Below, piece by piece: positions 25,780-34,046 of a DNA stretch of 63,013 nt. The notes below the pieces were generated by a model. That model was given only the letters and a program-made list of their open reading frames with translations. It was not told where the DNA came from and made no database searches. The translations under genes were made by a program, and so were the position numbers. The DNA comes from Myxococcales bacterium (GTDB lineage: Bacteria > Myxococcota_A > UBA9160 > SMWR01), in assembly GCA_022561775.1 (NCBI GenBank), contig JADFQO010000015.1, forward strand, positions 1 through 63,013. Direction: 5' to 3'. Every line of letters starts with the position of its first letter. Positions within the stretch are counted from its first letter, which is position 1.

Positions 25780-27342
25780 TCAAACGATCTGTTTCTCCTT
25801 CCAACCCTGCAGCAGTTCCACGAGCAGCCGGACGCCCACGCCGGTGGCTCCCTTCTTGAGATAGGGGGATGGCTTGTTGCCCCAGGCCGTACCCGCGATA
25901 TCCAGATGCACCCAGGGTGTGTCTCCCACGAAATTTGCGAGAAAAGCCGCAGCCGTCGATGACGAGGCGTCGCGGCCGGTGGTGTTCTTGATGTCGGCCA
26001 CGTCGCTGCGAACCGCCTTGCGGTGCACCTCCCAGAGCGGCATCGGCCAGGCCCGCTCTGCGGTCGACTCGCCGGCCGTGCGCACGGCCTCGATGAGGCC
26101 CTCGTGGCTGCCAAACAGCCCCGTTGCCCATTTGCCGAGCGCCACCACGCAGGCGCCCGTGAGCGTCGCCAGGTCGACGATGGCTTCGGGCTTGAATTTC
26201 GTGTTCGCGTAGTGGAGCGCATCGGCGAGTACGACGCGGCCCTCGGCGTCGGTATTCAGGATCTCCACCGTTTTTCCCGACATCGTGGTCACGACGTCGC
26301 CGGGGCGGTAGGCGGTGCTGCTGGGCATGTTCTCCGCCGCCGCGATCACCCCCACCACCCGGATCGGCAGCTTCAGCAACGCGCAGGCCCGCAGCGCGCC
26401 GATCACCGCGGCGGCCCCCGACATGTCGTGCTTCATCTCGTCCATTGCCGCCGACGGTTTGATCGAGATGCCGCCCGAATCGAAGGTGATCCCCTTGCCG
26501 ACCAGGCAGACCGTCGGCAGCCGCCGCGCAGATTCGGCCGAGCGCTTGGCGCCTTTCTTCCCCCGCTTCGATCGCGGGTCGTGGTCGAGGACGATCAGGC
26601 GCGGGGTGTTCGCGCTGCCCCCACCCACGGCGAGAATCCCGCCCATCCGGTGCTTCTTGAGCTCCGCCACGTCCATCACGCGTGCGCCGAGCCCGACTTC
26701 TCGCGCCACGCGCTTCGCGGCGTTGGCGAGTTGGGCGGGGGGAAGGGCGTTGGCGGGTTCGTTCGAGAGCTGACGGCTCAGGTTTTGGGACTCGGCGAGT
26801 ACGACTCCGGTTCGACACGCGTCGCGCGCGGCCTTCAATGCGGCGGGTCGGTCGATCAGCAGTGAGGCGCGCTTTACCGATGGCGCCGCGTCCTTGTCGC
26901 GCTCGCGGTAGGTGTCGAACCGGTAGCTCGCGAGCACGAGGCCCTCCGCGAGGGCCTGGGTGATTTGGGGAAGCCGGAGGCCCCGAACGCGGGGCGCGCA
27001 GATCGCGATGCTGGCGGCGCGGCGATTCCTCGCCGCATCGACCGCGTGCCCGGCCAGGCAACGCAGGGATTCGGCGTCGAGTTCGCCCTCCTCGCCCAAC
27101 CCGAGCAGCTGGACTCGCTCGGCCGGAATCTCAGCGTTGGGGTAGAGGAGGAGGCCTTCCCCCATCTTGCCTCGAAAATCGCCACTCGCGATCACCGCCG
27201 CGATCCGCCCCCCCAGCGCTCGGTCCACAGCGGCGGCTCGGGGCGACGGGCGCCACTGTCCGCCCTCGAGCTTCGGCACGAGAAGTACGAGCATCGCCGT
27301 ACGCACATCGATGGCATTCCTGGTCTCGACGGTGATCTGCAT
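25780..27342 (-). CDS. pepA: Cytosol (leucyl) aminopeptidase, M17 family
   Basis: A 520-residue M17 aminopeptidase. The active-site signature NTDAEGR is at 363-369, and the metal-site region VGKGITFDSGGISIKP contains Lys283. KHDMSGAAAV carries a further metal ligand. A Lys/Arg-rich insertion at about 256-275, just before the catalytic domain, is not usual for the family. The ATG at 27342 has AAGGAG upstream and starts the N-terminal domain correctly; the frame extends further upstream but without coding character. Divergent from tolQ. In E. coli PepA also binds DNA. Confidence 0.93.
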   Translation of the reverse strand: MQITVETRNAIDVRTAMLVLLVPKLEGGQWRPSPRAAAVDRALGGRIAAVIASGDFRGKMGEGLLLYPNAEIPAERVQLLGLGEEGELDAESLRCLAGHAVDAARNRRAASIAICAPRVRGLRLPQITQALAEGLVLASYRFDTYRERDKDAAPSVKRASLLIDRPAALKAARDACRTGVVLAESQNLSRQLSNEPANALPPAQLANAAKRVAREVGLGARVMDVAELKKHRMGGILAVGGGSANTPRLIVLDHDPRSKRGKKGAKRSAESARRLPTVCLVGKGITFDSGGISIKPSAAMDEMKHDMSGAAAVIGALRACALLKLPIRVVGVIAAAENMPSSTAYRPGDVVTTMSGKTVEILNTDAEGRVVLADALHYANTKFKPEAIVDLATLTGACVVALGKWATGLFGSHEGLIEAVRTAGESTAERAWPMPLWEVHRKAVRSDVADIKNTTGRDASSSTAAAFLANFVGDTPWVHLDIAGTAWGNKPSPYLKKGATGVGVRLLVELLQGWKEKQIV

Positions 27343-27370
27343 CACGACTCCTTGTGTCGGTGGCGTTGTA

Positions 27371-27399
27371 TTGAACTCCCTGCGGGCGTTACCTAGACT
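27371..27399 (+). promoter_or_regulatory. Candidate sigma70 promoter of the tol operon
   Basis: TTGAAC (27371-27376) and TAGACT (27394-27399) with an ideal 17-base spacer lie between divergent pepA and tolQ. Transcription from about 27406 would leave a leader of only about 20 bases before tolQ. Confidence 0.55.
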
Positions 27400-27425
27400 C
27401 GCTCCGCTCTCAAACGAGTGTGGAA

Positions 27426-28169
27426 ATGAATGTAATCGTCGGGACGGCTGTGGGGGGACGTCTCGCGAGCCTGGATGCACTGGCGCTGGTCTGGCAGGCC
27501 AGCTGGCTCGTTCAATTCGTCCTCCTGTTGCTACTCATACTTTCGGTCGTTTCGTGGACCGTCATCGCGTTCAAGTGGCGTGAGCTGCGACGCGCCGAGC
27601 AGGATAGCGAGGCATTCCTCGAGGTCTATCACGAGGGATCCTTCGACGCCGCCTATGAAGCGGCCCGGGACCTCGATCGCGGCCCGCTTTCGGCGATTTT
27701 TCTCGACGCCTACGGCGTGATCAATCGCATGGCGCGCTTCAGCGGAAAATCGGCGATGGAAGCGCTCACGGAAAGTCACCTGCAGGCGCTCACGCGACAG
27801 ATCGCCTGGACCGGCTCCCGCGAAGCGTTGCGCCTCGAGCGGGGCCTCCCCTTTCTGGCCACCACTGGGAGCGCCGCTCCTTTCATCGGTCTGTTCGGAA
27901 CGGTGATCGGAATCATCAATGCCTTTCAGGGAATCGCCCAGTCTGGCAGCGCGAGCCTCGCGGTGGTGGCACCCGGAATCGCAGAGGCGCTGATCGCCAC
28001 CGCGGTCGGCCTGTTCGCCGCGATTCCCGCCACGGTCTTCTACAACCACTTCGTGGGCGAGTTGCGCGGCCTGGCCGCCGCGATCGATCTCTTCGGCGCC
28101 GAGTACGAGGGCGATCTGCGTCAGATGGCGAACGCGAAACAGGACTCACCCCCAGTGGCAGCGGGCTGA
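27426..28169 (+). CDS. tolQ: TolQ/ExbB-family proton channel protein
   Basis: Inner-membrane motor subunit of 247 aa with three helices: LVQFVLLLLLILSVVSWTV near the N-terminus, then FLATTGSAAPFIGLFGTVIG, and the region around GIAEALIATAVGLFAAIPA that lines the proton channel. With TolR it uses the proton gradient to energise TolA. ATG at 27426 chosen; a GTG two codons upstream is possible. Followed 4 bases later by tolR. The tol context favours TolQ over ExbB. Confidence 0.9.
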   Translation: MNVIVGTAVGGRLASLDALALVWQASWLVQFVLLLLLILSVVSWTVIAFKWRELRRAEQDSEAFLEVYHEGSFDAAYEAARDLDRGPLSAIFLDAYGVINRMARFSGKSAMEALTESHLQALTRQIAWTGSREALRLERGLPFLATTGSAAPFIGLFGTVIGIINAFQGIAQSGSASLAVVAPGIAEALIATAVGLFAAIPATVFYNHFVGELRGLAAAIDLFGAEYEGDLRQMANAKQDSPPVAAG

Positions 28170-28173
28170 GGCA

Positions 28174-28572
28174 GTGTCTCCGACGGTGCTGCGACCTCTA
28201 TCCGAGATCAACGTAACGCCCTTCGTCGATGTGATGCTGGTACTGCTGATCATCTTCATGGTGACGGCTCCGATGATGCAGCAGGGGATCGACGTCGACC
28301 TGCCGGACACCACCACCCAACAGCTTCGGCTCCAGGACGAACCGCTGATCCTGACGGTCGACAAGGCGGGCAGATATCACCTCGGCCGACGGGAAATCGC
28401 CGAGGCCGAACTCGGCGAGAAGCTGACGGCGATCTTCGAAGGCCGCGACAGCAAGGAGATTTATCTGCGGGCCGATGAGAACGTCGCCTACCGATACGTC
28501 GTCAAAGCCCTAGCGGCCGCTCGACAGGCGGGCGCCACCAAGCTCGGGATGGTGACGGAGCCCGAGAGCTGA
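28174..28572 (+). CDS. tolR: TolR/ExbD-family proton channel protein
   Basis: A 132-residue single-helix protein. SEINVTPFVDVMLVLLIIFM holds the protonatable Asp at the start of the membrane helix, and the periplasmic domain follows (RADENVAYRYVVKALAAARQ). GTG start at 28174. It works with TolQ as the motor of the Tol system in cell-envelope constriction and outer-membrane lipid balance. Confidence 0.92.
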   Translation: MSPTVLRPLSEINVTPFVDVMLVLLIIFMVTAPMMQQGIDVDLPDTTTQQLRLQDEPLILTVDKAGRYHLGRREIAEAELGEKLTAIFEGRDSKEIYLRADENVAYRYVVKALAAARQAGATKLGMVTEPES

Positions 28573-28593
28573 GCGCAGATCGGGGCACGCATC

Positions 28594-29331
28594 GTGACGG
28601 GGACTCAGGAGATCTCGATTCAACTCGGCGGCCTGCGGCGCCGGGAACTGCGCCGGCTGTTCGCGATTTCGGTGACCGTGCACCTGGTGCTGATCGCGGT
28701 CTTTGGCTTCTCGCCCAAATCGCGGATCAGCGTACCGCGCGGTGTGATCGCGGTGGAATTGGTGAGCGCGCCAGCAGCCGCTCGCTCCGCGGCGCCCGCT
28801 GCCGTTGCGAAGCCGGCGCCGCCAAAACCCAAGAAGGTCGTGCTGCCCGCGGAGCCCACCACACCGAAAATGCAACCCAAGGTCGTCGAGAAGCCGCCGC
28901 CCGTGCAGCCGACAGCCGCACCCGAGACAGAATACGAGGATGTGTTGGCCCGGCTGCGCGCGGAGTCGGGCGAAGACGCGCCCCCGACCGAGATCGCGAA
29001 AGCGGCGCCGACCGCGATCGGTTCGCCCGGCTCTCCCGACGGTGTCGCGATCTCGCCAGAGGTCGCCGCCTGGCTCAAGCGGGCCAAGATTCACGTGCGA
29101 AAGAACTGGGTGGTGCCGCCGGGGTTTCGCACCCAGGTACTCGAGGCTCGCGTCGAGGTCGATCTCGACGCGTCGGGCAAAGTGCGCGGCAACCCGCGCT
29201 TGTCTCGCCGGTCGGGCAATCCCTGGTACGACGAGGGAGTGATTCGCGCGATCCAGAAGTCGAGCCCGCTGCCGCCACCGCCGGAAGCGGGAAAATGGAA
29301 TTTCGTATTCATGCCCGAGGACAGCTATTGA
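28594..29331 (+). CDS. tolA: TolA-like energy transducer with TonB C-terminal domain
   Basis: A 245-residue protein: one N-terminal membrane helix (FAISVTVHLVLIAVFGF), a Pro/Ala/Lys-rich periplasm-spanning segment at about 65-115, and a TonB/TolA C-terminal domain (VAAWLKRAKIHVRKNWVVPP, LSRRSGNPWYDEGVIRAIQ, PLPPPPE). Position between tolR and tolB makes it the TolA of this operon even though the middle domain is short. GTG start at 28594. The stop overlaps the tolB start (TGATG). Confidence 0.9.
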   Translation: MTGTQEISIQLGGLRRRELRRLFAISVTVHLVLIAVFGFSPKSRISVPRGVIAVELVSAPAAARSAAPAAVAKPAPPKPKKVVLPAEPTTPKMQPKVVEKPPPVQPTAAPETEYEDVLARLRAESGEDAPPTEIAKAAPTAIGSPGSPDGVAISPEVAAWLKRAKIHVRKNWVVPPGFRTQVLEARVEVDLDASGKVRGNPRLSRRSGNPWYDEGVIRAIQKSSPLPPPPEAGKWNFVFMPEDSY

Positions 29332-30641
29332 TGCGCGCAGCCCGGCTCGTCGCCGCCGCCGTGATCACCGTCGCGGTCACGGCCACAGACATTTTCGCCG
29401 CGGAGCGCCCCGCCGTCGTCGTGACGAGCGGCAAGGAGCAGAAGTTCAGCGTCGCGCTGCAGAAATTTGCGGGTGGACCCGATGCCGAGGCGTATCGCGA
29501 GGGCCTCGCGGCCGCGCTCGAATTCTCGAACCTGTTTCGCTTGATCGATCGGAAGGCCTTCCTCGGGCAGACGACCACGCAAACGCTGGCTACGCGAGCG
29601 CGTATCGAATGTATGGAGTGGTCCACGATCGGAGCGGAGTTCTTTGTCGAGGGAGCGCTGCGCGTCGAAGGGGGCCAATTCGTGGCGGAGTTCGGCGTCT
29701 GGGATCTCGTCGGCTGCGAGCGCAAGCTCCGCCGCCGCTACCGCCAGCTATCGTCAGCCGACGCCATCATTCTCGCCAAGCGTATGGCGGACGACATCGT
29801 GGAGGTCTTGACCGGTATTCGCGGGGTCACGAGTACGGAACTCACGTTCGTCTCGAAGCGCGGCGGGAACTCCGAGATCTTCGTGATGGATGCAGACGGT
29901 GGAAATCAACGTGCGGCCACCGCCAATCGGTCGATCAACAATTTCCCCTCCTGGTCTCCGAGTGGTGATGCGATCATCTACACCTCCTACCGCGTCGAAA
30001 ACCGCCCCAAGCTGTTTATCTCGACCCGCGGTCGTGGCAAGCCTGGGCGAATCCTCTCCAAGCTCAGCGACATGCCCCAGTACCGAGCGGTCTTTCACCC
30101 GGATGGACGTGAACTCGCCGTCGTGATGACTCCGAGCGAATCGACGGAAATCTATCGGGTGAATCTCAATGGAAAGAATCTGCGAAGACTCACGCAGAAT
30201 CGCTCGATCGACATCTCGCCTTCGTGGTCGCCGGACGGGCGCAGACTCGCATTTGTTTCGGATCGTTCAGGATCGCCGCAGATCTATCTGATGGACGCGG
30301 ACGGATCGAACGCCAGGCGGCTGACTTTCGACGGCGACTACAACACGAATCCCGCCTGGTCGCCGGATGGGCGTTGGATCGCCTACCAGGGTCGCGTCGG
30401 TGGCCAGTTCGACATCTGGTTGATCGATCCGGAAGGAAGTGTGAATCTTCCGCTGGTCAGTCACCCCCGCAATGATGAGTCACCGTGCTGGTCACCGGAT
30501 TCGAGGAAGATCGCCTTCAGCTCGACGCGTCGGGGGAGCGCCGATATCTACCTGATCGATTCCAGCGGAGACGATCTGCGGCGATTGACGCGCAGCCCGG
30601 GCGACGACACGAGTCCCTCGTGGGGGCCCTATCCGCGCTAG
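29331..30641 (+). CDS. tolB: Tol-Pal system beta-propeller protein TolB
   Basis: A 436-residue periplasmic protein: signal peptide to about residue 23, an N-terminal TolB domain, then a six-bladed propeller built from WD40-like PD40 units (EIFVMDADGGNQRA, SWSPDGRRLAFVSDRSG, QIYLMDADGSNARRL, DIYLIDSSGDDLRRL). TolB normally binds Pal and the TolA C-terminus. The ATG at 29331 overlaps the tolA stop and yields a good signal peptide. No pal follows. Confidence 0.95.
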   Translation: MRAARLVAAAVITVAVTATDIFAAERPAVVVTSGKEQKFSVALQKFAGGPDAEAYREGLAAALEFSNLFRLIDRKAFLGQTTTQTLATRARIECMEWSTIGAEFFVEGALRVEGGQFVAEFGVWDLVGCERKLRRRYRQLSSADAIILAKRMADDIVEVLTGIRGVTSTELTFVSKRGGNSEIFVMDADGGNQRAATANRSINNFPSWSPSGDAIIYTSYRVENRPKLFISTRGRGKPGRILSKLSDMPQYRAVFHPDGRELAVVMTPSESTEIYRVNLNGKNLRRLTQNRSIDISPSWSPDGRRLAFVSDRSGSPQIYLMDADGSNARRLTFDGDYNTNPAWSPDGRWIAYQGRVGGQFDIWLIDPEGSVNLPLVSHPRNDESPCWSPDSRKIAFSSTRRGSADIYLIDSSGDDLRRLTRSPGDDTSPSWGPYPR

Positions 30642-30713
30642 TTGGCGATCTCGCGCGGCGCGGGGTGCACGCGGTTTGAGTGGTTGGATTTCGAGGGGAG
30701 AGGGGGAAACCGG

Positions 30714-31457
30714 ATGAATCGGGGATACGCGCTGCTGGTCTTGGCCCTTCCGTTGCTGACCGGATGCGTCACGGTCGCGGATTTTCGGAAGGTCGAGCGG
30801 GACGTGATCGATCTCAGGCGCAACCTGGCGCGAAGCGGAGGAGAAACGCCGCACGAACGCCTGGCTGAACTCGCGGCGCGGGTCGACGCGCTCGAACAGG
30901 AAACCGAGCTGCTGCGCGGCCAGCTGGAGGTCGCCGATCACCGCGTCGGCGAAGCGCTTCGCGAGGCTCGCGCGGCTCGCCAGGAGGGGGCGACCGAAGC
31001 GGTCGAATCGAGCGCCACGGACCCCGGGGGAGGCGCGGAGCGAGCAGGCGAGGGTGCTGGGGGCGGAAACGCCATGCTCAGCGAGGAATTGGCCGCCTAC
31101 AAGGCCGCTCGATCCAAGTGGAGCCGCAGCGATTGGGAGGCTTGTGTTGACCGACTGGGAGAGTTTTTGCAAACTTATCCGTCCTCCGTATATGCGGATG
31201 ACGCCGCGTACTGGCGGGCGGATTGCTATTTCCAGCAGGGGAACTACAAAAAGGCGATTTTGCGGTTCGACGATGTTGTCGCTCGCTACCCGAACGGGAA
31301 CAAGGCAGCCGACGCTCTCTACCGAGAAGGCGAGGCGCTGCTCCGCCTCGGTCCGGCGTACAACACCGCCGCGCGTAAAGCGTTTGAACGCGTACTCGCC
31401 GAATATCCGGATTCGGACCGAGCTGCTGAAGCGAGTCAGCAGCTCGAGTTGCTCTAA
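30714..31457 (+). CDS. cpoB: CpoB/YbgF-like cell division coordinator, lipoprotein
   Basis: A 247-residue predicted lipoprotein with lipobox LLTGC (Cys17). A coiled-coil region at about 25-90 (RLAELAARVDALEQETELL) is followed by a Gly/Ala/Glu-rich linker and a C-terminal TPR domain (YKAARSKWSRSDWEACVDRL, YWRADCYFQQGNYKKAILRF). This is the YbgF/CpoB plan, although E. coli CpoB is a soluble periplasmic protein. GAGAGGGGG precedes the ATG at 30714. It takes the place where pal would be expected after tolB. Confidence 0.85.
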   Translation: MNRGYALLVLALPLLTGCVTVADFRKVERDVIDLRRNLARSGGETPHERLAELAARVDALEQETELLRGQLEVADHRVGEALREARAARQEGATEAVESSATDPGGGAERAGEGAGGGNAMLSEELAAYKAARSKWSRSDWEACVDRLGEFLQTYPSSVYADDAAYWRADCYFQQGNYKKAILRFDDVVARYPNGNKAADALYREGEALLRLGPAYNTAARKAFERVLAEYPDSDRAAEASQQLELL

Positions 31458-31484
31458 ACCGATTGAAAGCAGCAGGGGACTGGA

Positions 31485-31847
31485 TTGAACAAACGGGATC
31501 TCGAACGATTCAAGAAACTCCTCCTGAAACAACGCGAGCAACTCCAGGGGAATCAGCGCAAAGCGCTCGGGGGCGACATCCACCTCGACCCCGATGATTT
31601 CCCGGACGAGATCGACACCGCATCCTCCGAGATCAACCTGCAGTTCACGGGTCGACTGCGCGAGCGCGAGCAGGGACTCCTCTCCAAGGTCGACACCGCG
31701 CTGCGCAAGATCGGAGACGGTGAATACGGAGAGTGTGTGAACTGCGGCGAGGACATCGGCGTCAAACGGCTTCGGGCTCGACCGGTGGCCGAATTGTGCA
31801 TCGACTGCAAGTCCGAGCAGGAGAAGCTGGAGCGACGGACCGGCTGA
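31485..31847 (+). CDS. DksA/TraR-type zinc finger protein
   Basis: A 120-residue DksA-family protein. A coiled-coil N-terminal half (LERFKKLLLKQREQLQG, DEIDTASSEINLQF) is followed by the C4 zinc finger CVNCG...CIDCK near the C-terminus. DksA proteins reach into the RNA polymerase secondary channel and act with ppGpp. The Asp pair at the coiled-coil tip is not clearly conserved, so the name is kept at family level. TTG start at 31485 with CAGGGGA upstream. The stop overlaps the tsaD start. Confidence 0.88.
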   Translation: MNKRDLERFKKLLLKQREQLQGNQRKALGGDIHLDPDDFPDEIDTASSEINLQFTGRLREREQGLLSKVDTALRKIGDGEYGECVNCGEDIGVKRLRARPVAELCIDCKSEQEKLERRTG

Positions 31848-32866
31848 ACTTCAACCTGATTCTCGGCATCGAGAGTTCCTGCGATGAAATGGCCGCGGCG
31901 GTCGTGCGCTGTGGAACCGAGATTCTGTCCAGCGTCGTTCAAGGCCAGGTCGAGCTTCACGAACCCTACGGGGGCGTCGTTCCGGAGCTTGCCTCGCGCG
32001 ACCACGTCCGAAGCGTTTCCGCGGTGGTCGAGGCTGCGCTCGTGCAGGCGGGGGTCGGTTCGCACGAGCTCTCCGCGATTGCGGTGACCGCAGGACCCGG
32101 ACTGATCGGATCCCTGCTGGTGGGGCTGTCTTTCGGCAAGGCATTGGCCTATCGGCTCGGCGTTCCGATGGTGGGGGTCCATCATCTGATCGGCCACCTC
32201 GCCTCTGCCGAACTCGCCGACTGCTCGCTCCGCGCGCCCTATCTCGGCCTGCTCACTTCGGGCGGTCACACCGCGCTCTTCCGGGTCGAGGCGGACGCGC
32301 CTCCTCGGCTTCTCGGCAAGACCCGCGACGACGCGGTCGGCGAGGCGTTCGACAAGGTCGCCAAATTGCTCGGACTCGGTTTTCCGGGTGGACCCGCGCT
32401 CTCGCTGGCCGCGCAATCGGGCGATTCTGCTGCCGTTCGCTTTCCGCGACCGATGGTCGATCGCGTGGGCTGCGATTTTTCGTTCAGCGGATTGAAGACC
32501 GCGGTCGCGCTGGAAGTCGAGCGTCGAACGGAGCACGGCGCGCTCGCGGCATCGGACGTCGCCGACATCGCAGCATCGTTCGAGGCGGCCGCGATCGACG
32601 TTCTCGTGAGTCGCGCGCGCCGGGCCCTGCGCGAGGAGGGGATCGGGCGCCTCAGCGTCGTGGGCGGTGTCGCGGCCAACCGCCGCCTGCGCGCAGAAAT
32701 GGCGAACGCCGCGGCGGCGGATGGCTTTGAGGTCTCCTTCCCGCCGCCTGCACTGTGCACCGACAACGCCGCGATGATCGCCGCAGCGGGCTCGCGGCTG
32801 CTCGCCCGAGGGGATCGCCACGGCTTGGATCTCAACTCGTTTTCGCGAGGCAGCGGACCGCTTTGA
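31844..32866 (+). CDS. tsaD: tRNA threonylcarbamoyladenosine synthesis protein TsaD
   Basis: A 340-residue ASKHA ATPase subunit needed for t6A37 in tRNAs reading ANN codons. ILGIESSCDE starts the fold; metal histidines are in GVHHLIGHLAS; SGGHTALF and the C-terminal GGVAANRRLR and CTDNAAMIA follow. The start is unusual: no ATG or TTG lies close to ILGIESS. A CTG at 31844 overlaps the DksA-like stop (CTGA), has GGAG 9-12 bases upstream, and gives the expected N-terminus. A GTG at 31796 is the alternative. Confidence 0.92.
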   Translation: MNFNLILGIESSCDEMAAAVVRCGTEILSSVVQGQVELHEPYGGVVPELASRDHVRSVSAVVEAALVQAGVGSHELSAIAVTAGPGLIGSLLVGLSFGKALAYRLGVPMVGVHHLIGHLASAELADCSLRAPYLGLLTSGGHTALFRVEADAPPRLLGKTRDDAVGEAFDKVAKLLGLGFPGGPALSLAAQSGDSAAVRFPRPMVDRVGCDFSFSGLKTAVALEVERRTEHGALAASDVADIAASFEAAAIDVLVSRARRALREEGIGRLSVVGGVAANRRLRAEMANAAAADGFEVSFPPPALCTDNAAMIAAAGSRLLARGDRHGLDLNSFSRGSGPL

Positions 32867-33705
32867 GCGCTGCGGACGTCAAGGCGTTCCTCGCGAGGCA
32901 CGGCCTGCTCGCGCGTCGCGATCTCGGCCAGAACTTCCTGGTCGACGAATCGATTGCGGCGCGGCTGGTCGATCTCTCCGGAGTCGAGCCGGGCGATCGG
33001 GTGATCGAGATCGGCACGGGGCTCGGAGTGTTGACCCGAGCCCTCGCGAAAAGGGCGCAGCACGTGGTGACGATCGAGATCGATGCGGGAATCGTGCGGG
33101 CCCTCCGCGCCGACGACGCATTGCCGAACAACGTCGAACTCGTTCACGCCGACGCGCTCGAGATCGATCTCGCGGGGTGTGTCGGAGCTCGCGTCGGGAC
33201 CGTCCGGTTGGTTGCCAATCTACCCTATCATGTGTCTGCCCCTCTGCTGCGCCGATGCCTGGACCTTCGCAACCAGCTGACGGATTGGTCGGTCATGCTC
33301 CAATCCGAGGTCGCCGCTCGTCTGCTCGCGCAGCCGGGGTCCCGCGACTACGGATCCTTCTCCGTGCTGCACGGGCTGACGGTGGCGTTCTCGAAGGCGA
33401 TGAAGCTATCGCCCAACTGCTTCTTTCCCGTGCCCAAGGTCGACTCGACGTTCGTCCGCATCACCCCGTTGGACACACCCGCGGTCGATGAGCGCGAATT
33501 CCAACAGGTGGAGCAGGTTGTGCGCGCCGCGTTCGCGAAACGGCGCAAGACACTCGTCAACTCGCTCCGGTCCGGGACGTTCGGGACCCAACACTCCGTA
33601 GACGAACTCCGGGCCGCGCTGTCGCGCTGCGCGATCGAGCCGCGCGCGCGTGCGGAGAGCCTAGAGCCCGAGCAATTGCTCGCACTCGCGAGAGAACTTC
33701 GCTGA
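32863..33705 (+). CDS. rsmA: 16S rRNA dimethyladenosine transferase
   Basis: A 280-residue methyltransferase (KsgA) that dimethylates A1518 and A1519 of 16S rRNA. DLGQNFLVD at the N-terminus, SAM motif VIEIGTGLGVLT, catalytic NLPYH and NCFFPVPKVDSTFV are all present, as is the C-terminal helical domain. The start is a TTG at 32863 overlapping the tsaD stop (TTGA). It is the third link of a dksA-like/tsaD/rsmA coupled chain. Confidence 0.94.
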   Translation: MSAADVKAFLARHGLLARRDLGQNFLVDESIAARLVDLSGVEPGDRVIEIGTGLGVLTRALAKRAQHVVTIEIDAGIVRALRADDALPNNVELVHADALEIDLAGCVGARVGTVRLVANLPYHVSAPLLRRCLDLRNQLTDWSVMLQSEVAARLLAQPGSRDYGSFSVLHGLTVAFSKAMKLSPNCFFPVPKVDSTFVRITPLDTPAVDEREFQQVEQVVRAAFAKRRKTLVNSLRSGTFGTQHSVDELRAALSRCAIEPRARAESLEPEQLLALARELR

Positions 33706-34046
33706 TGGCTGGCGTCGGGCGGGCGGGGAGGGGGCCGCTTGACGGCCCCACCGGACTATCCCAAGCTCCCCGGGTCGAGAGGGGTCTCGCAGGTCGCGAA
33801 CTCCATCACGATGCCGGAACCAATTGAAGAATCTGTACGCCCTGTGCGCACGCGCCTCGGGTAGACAGAAACGACGCCTGACAACGCCCAGAGTAACGCT
33901 TGGATCCCCACCGCGGGACCGAGACGGGGGTGGTTGAGGGGTGGCCAGTGGACTCGACCGCTGGGCCGACGCCGCGCCTCCGGATTTCTCCGGCTGGCGC
34001 GTTTTTGTTTCCGGGAAGCGAAGCGCGCCACCACCCGGAGGCGCCC
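33706..34046 (+). other. 341-base intergenic region before panB, with a GC hairpin
   Basis: No gene is seen. GGGGCCG (33731-33737) and CGGCCCC (33743-33749) form a perfect 7-bp stem with a 5-base loop about 25 bases after the rsmA stop; it could end the rsmA transcript although no U-run follows. The rest shows no convincing promoter, tRNA or repeat, although the panBC promoter is expected here. Confidence 0.4.
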
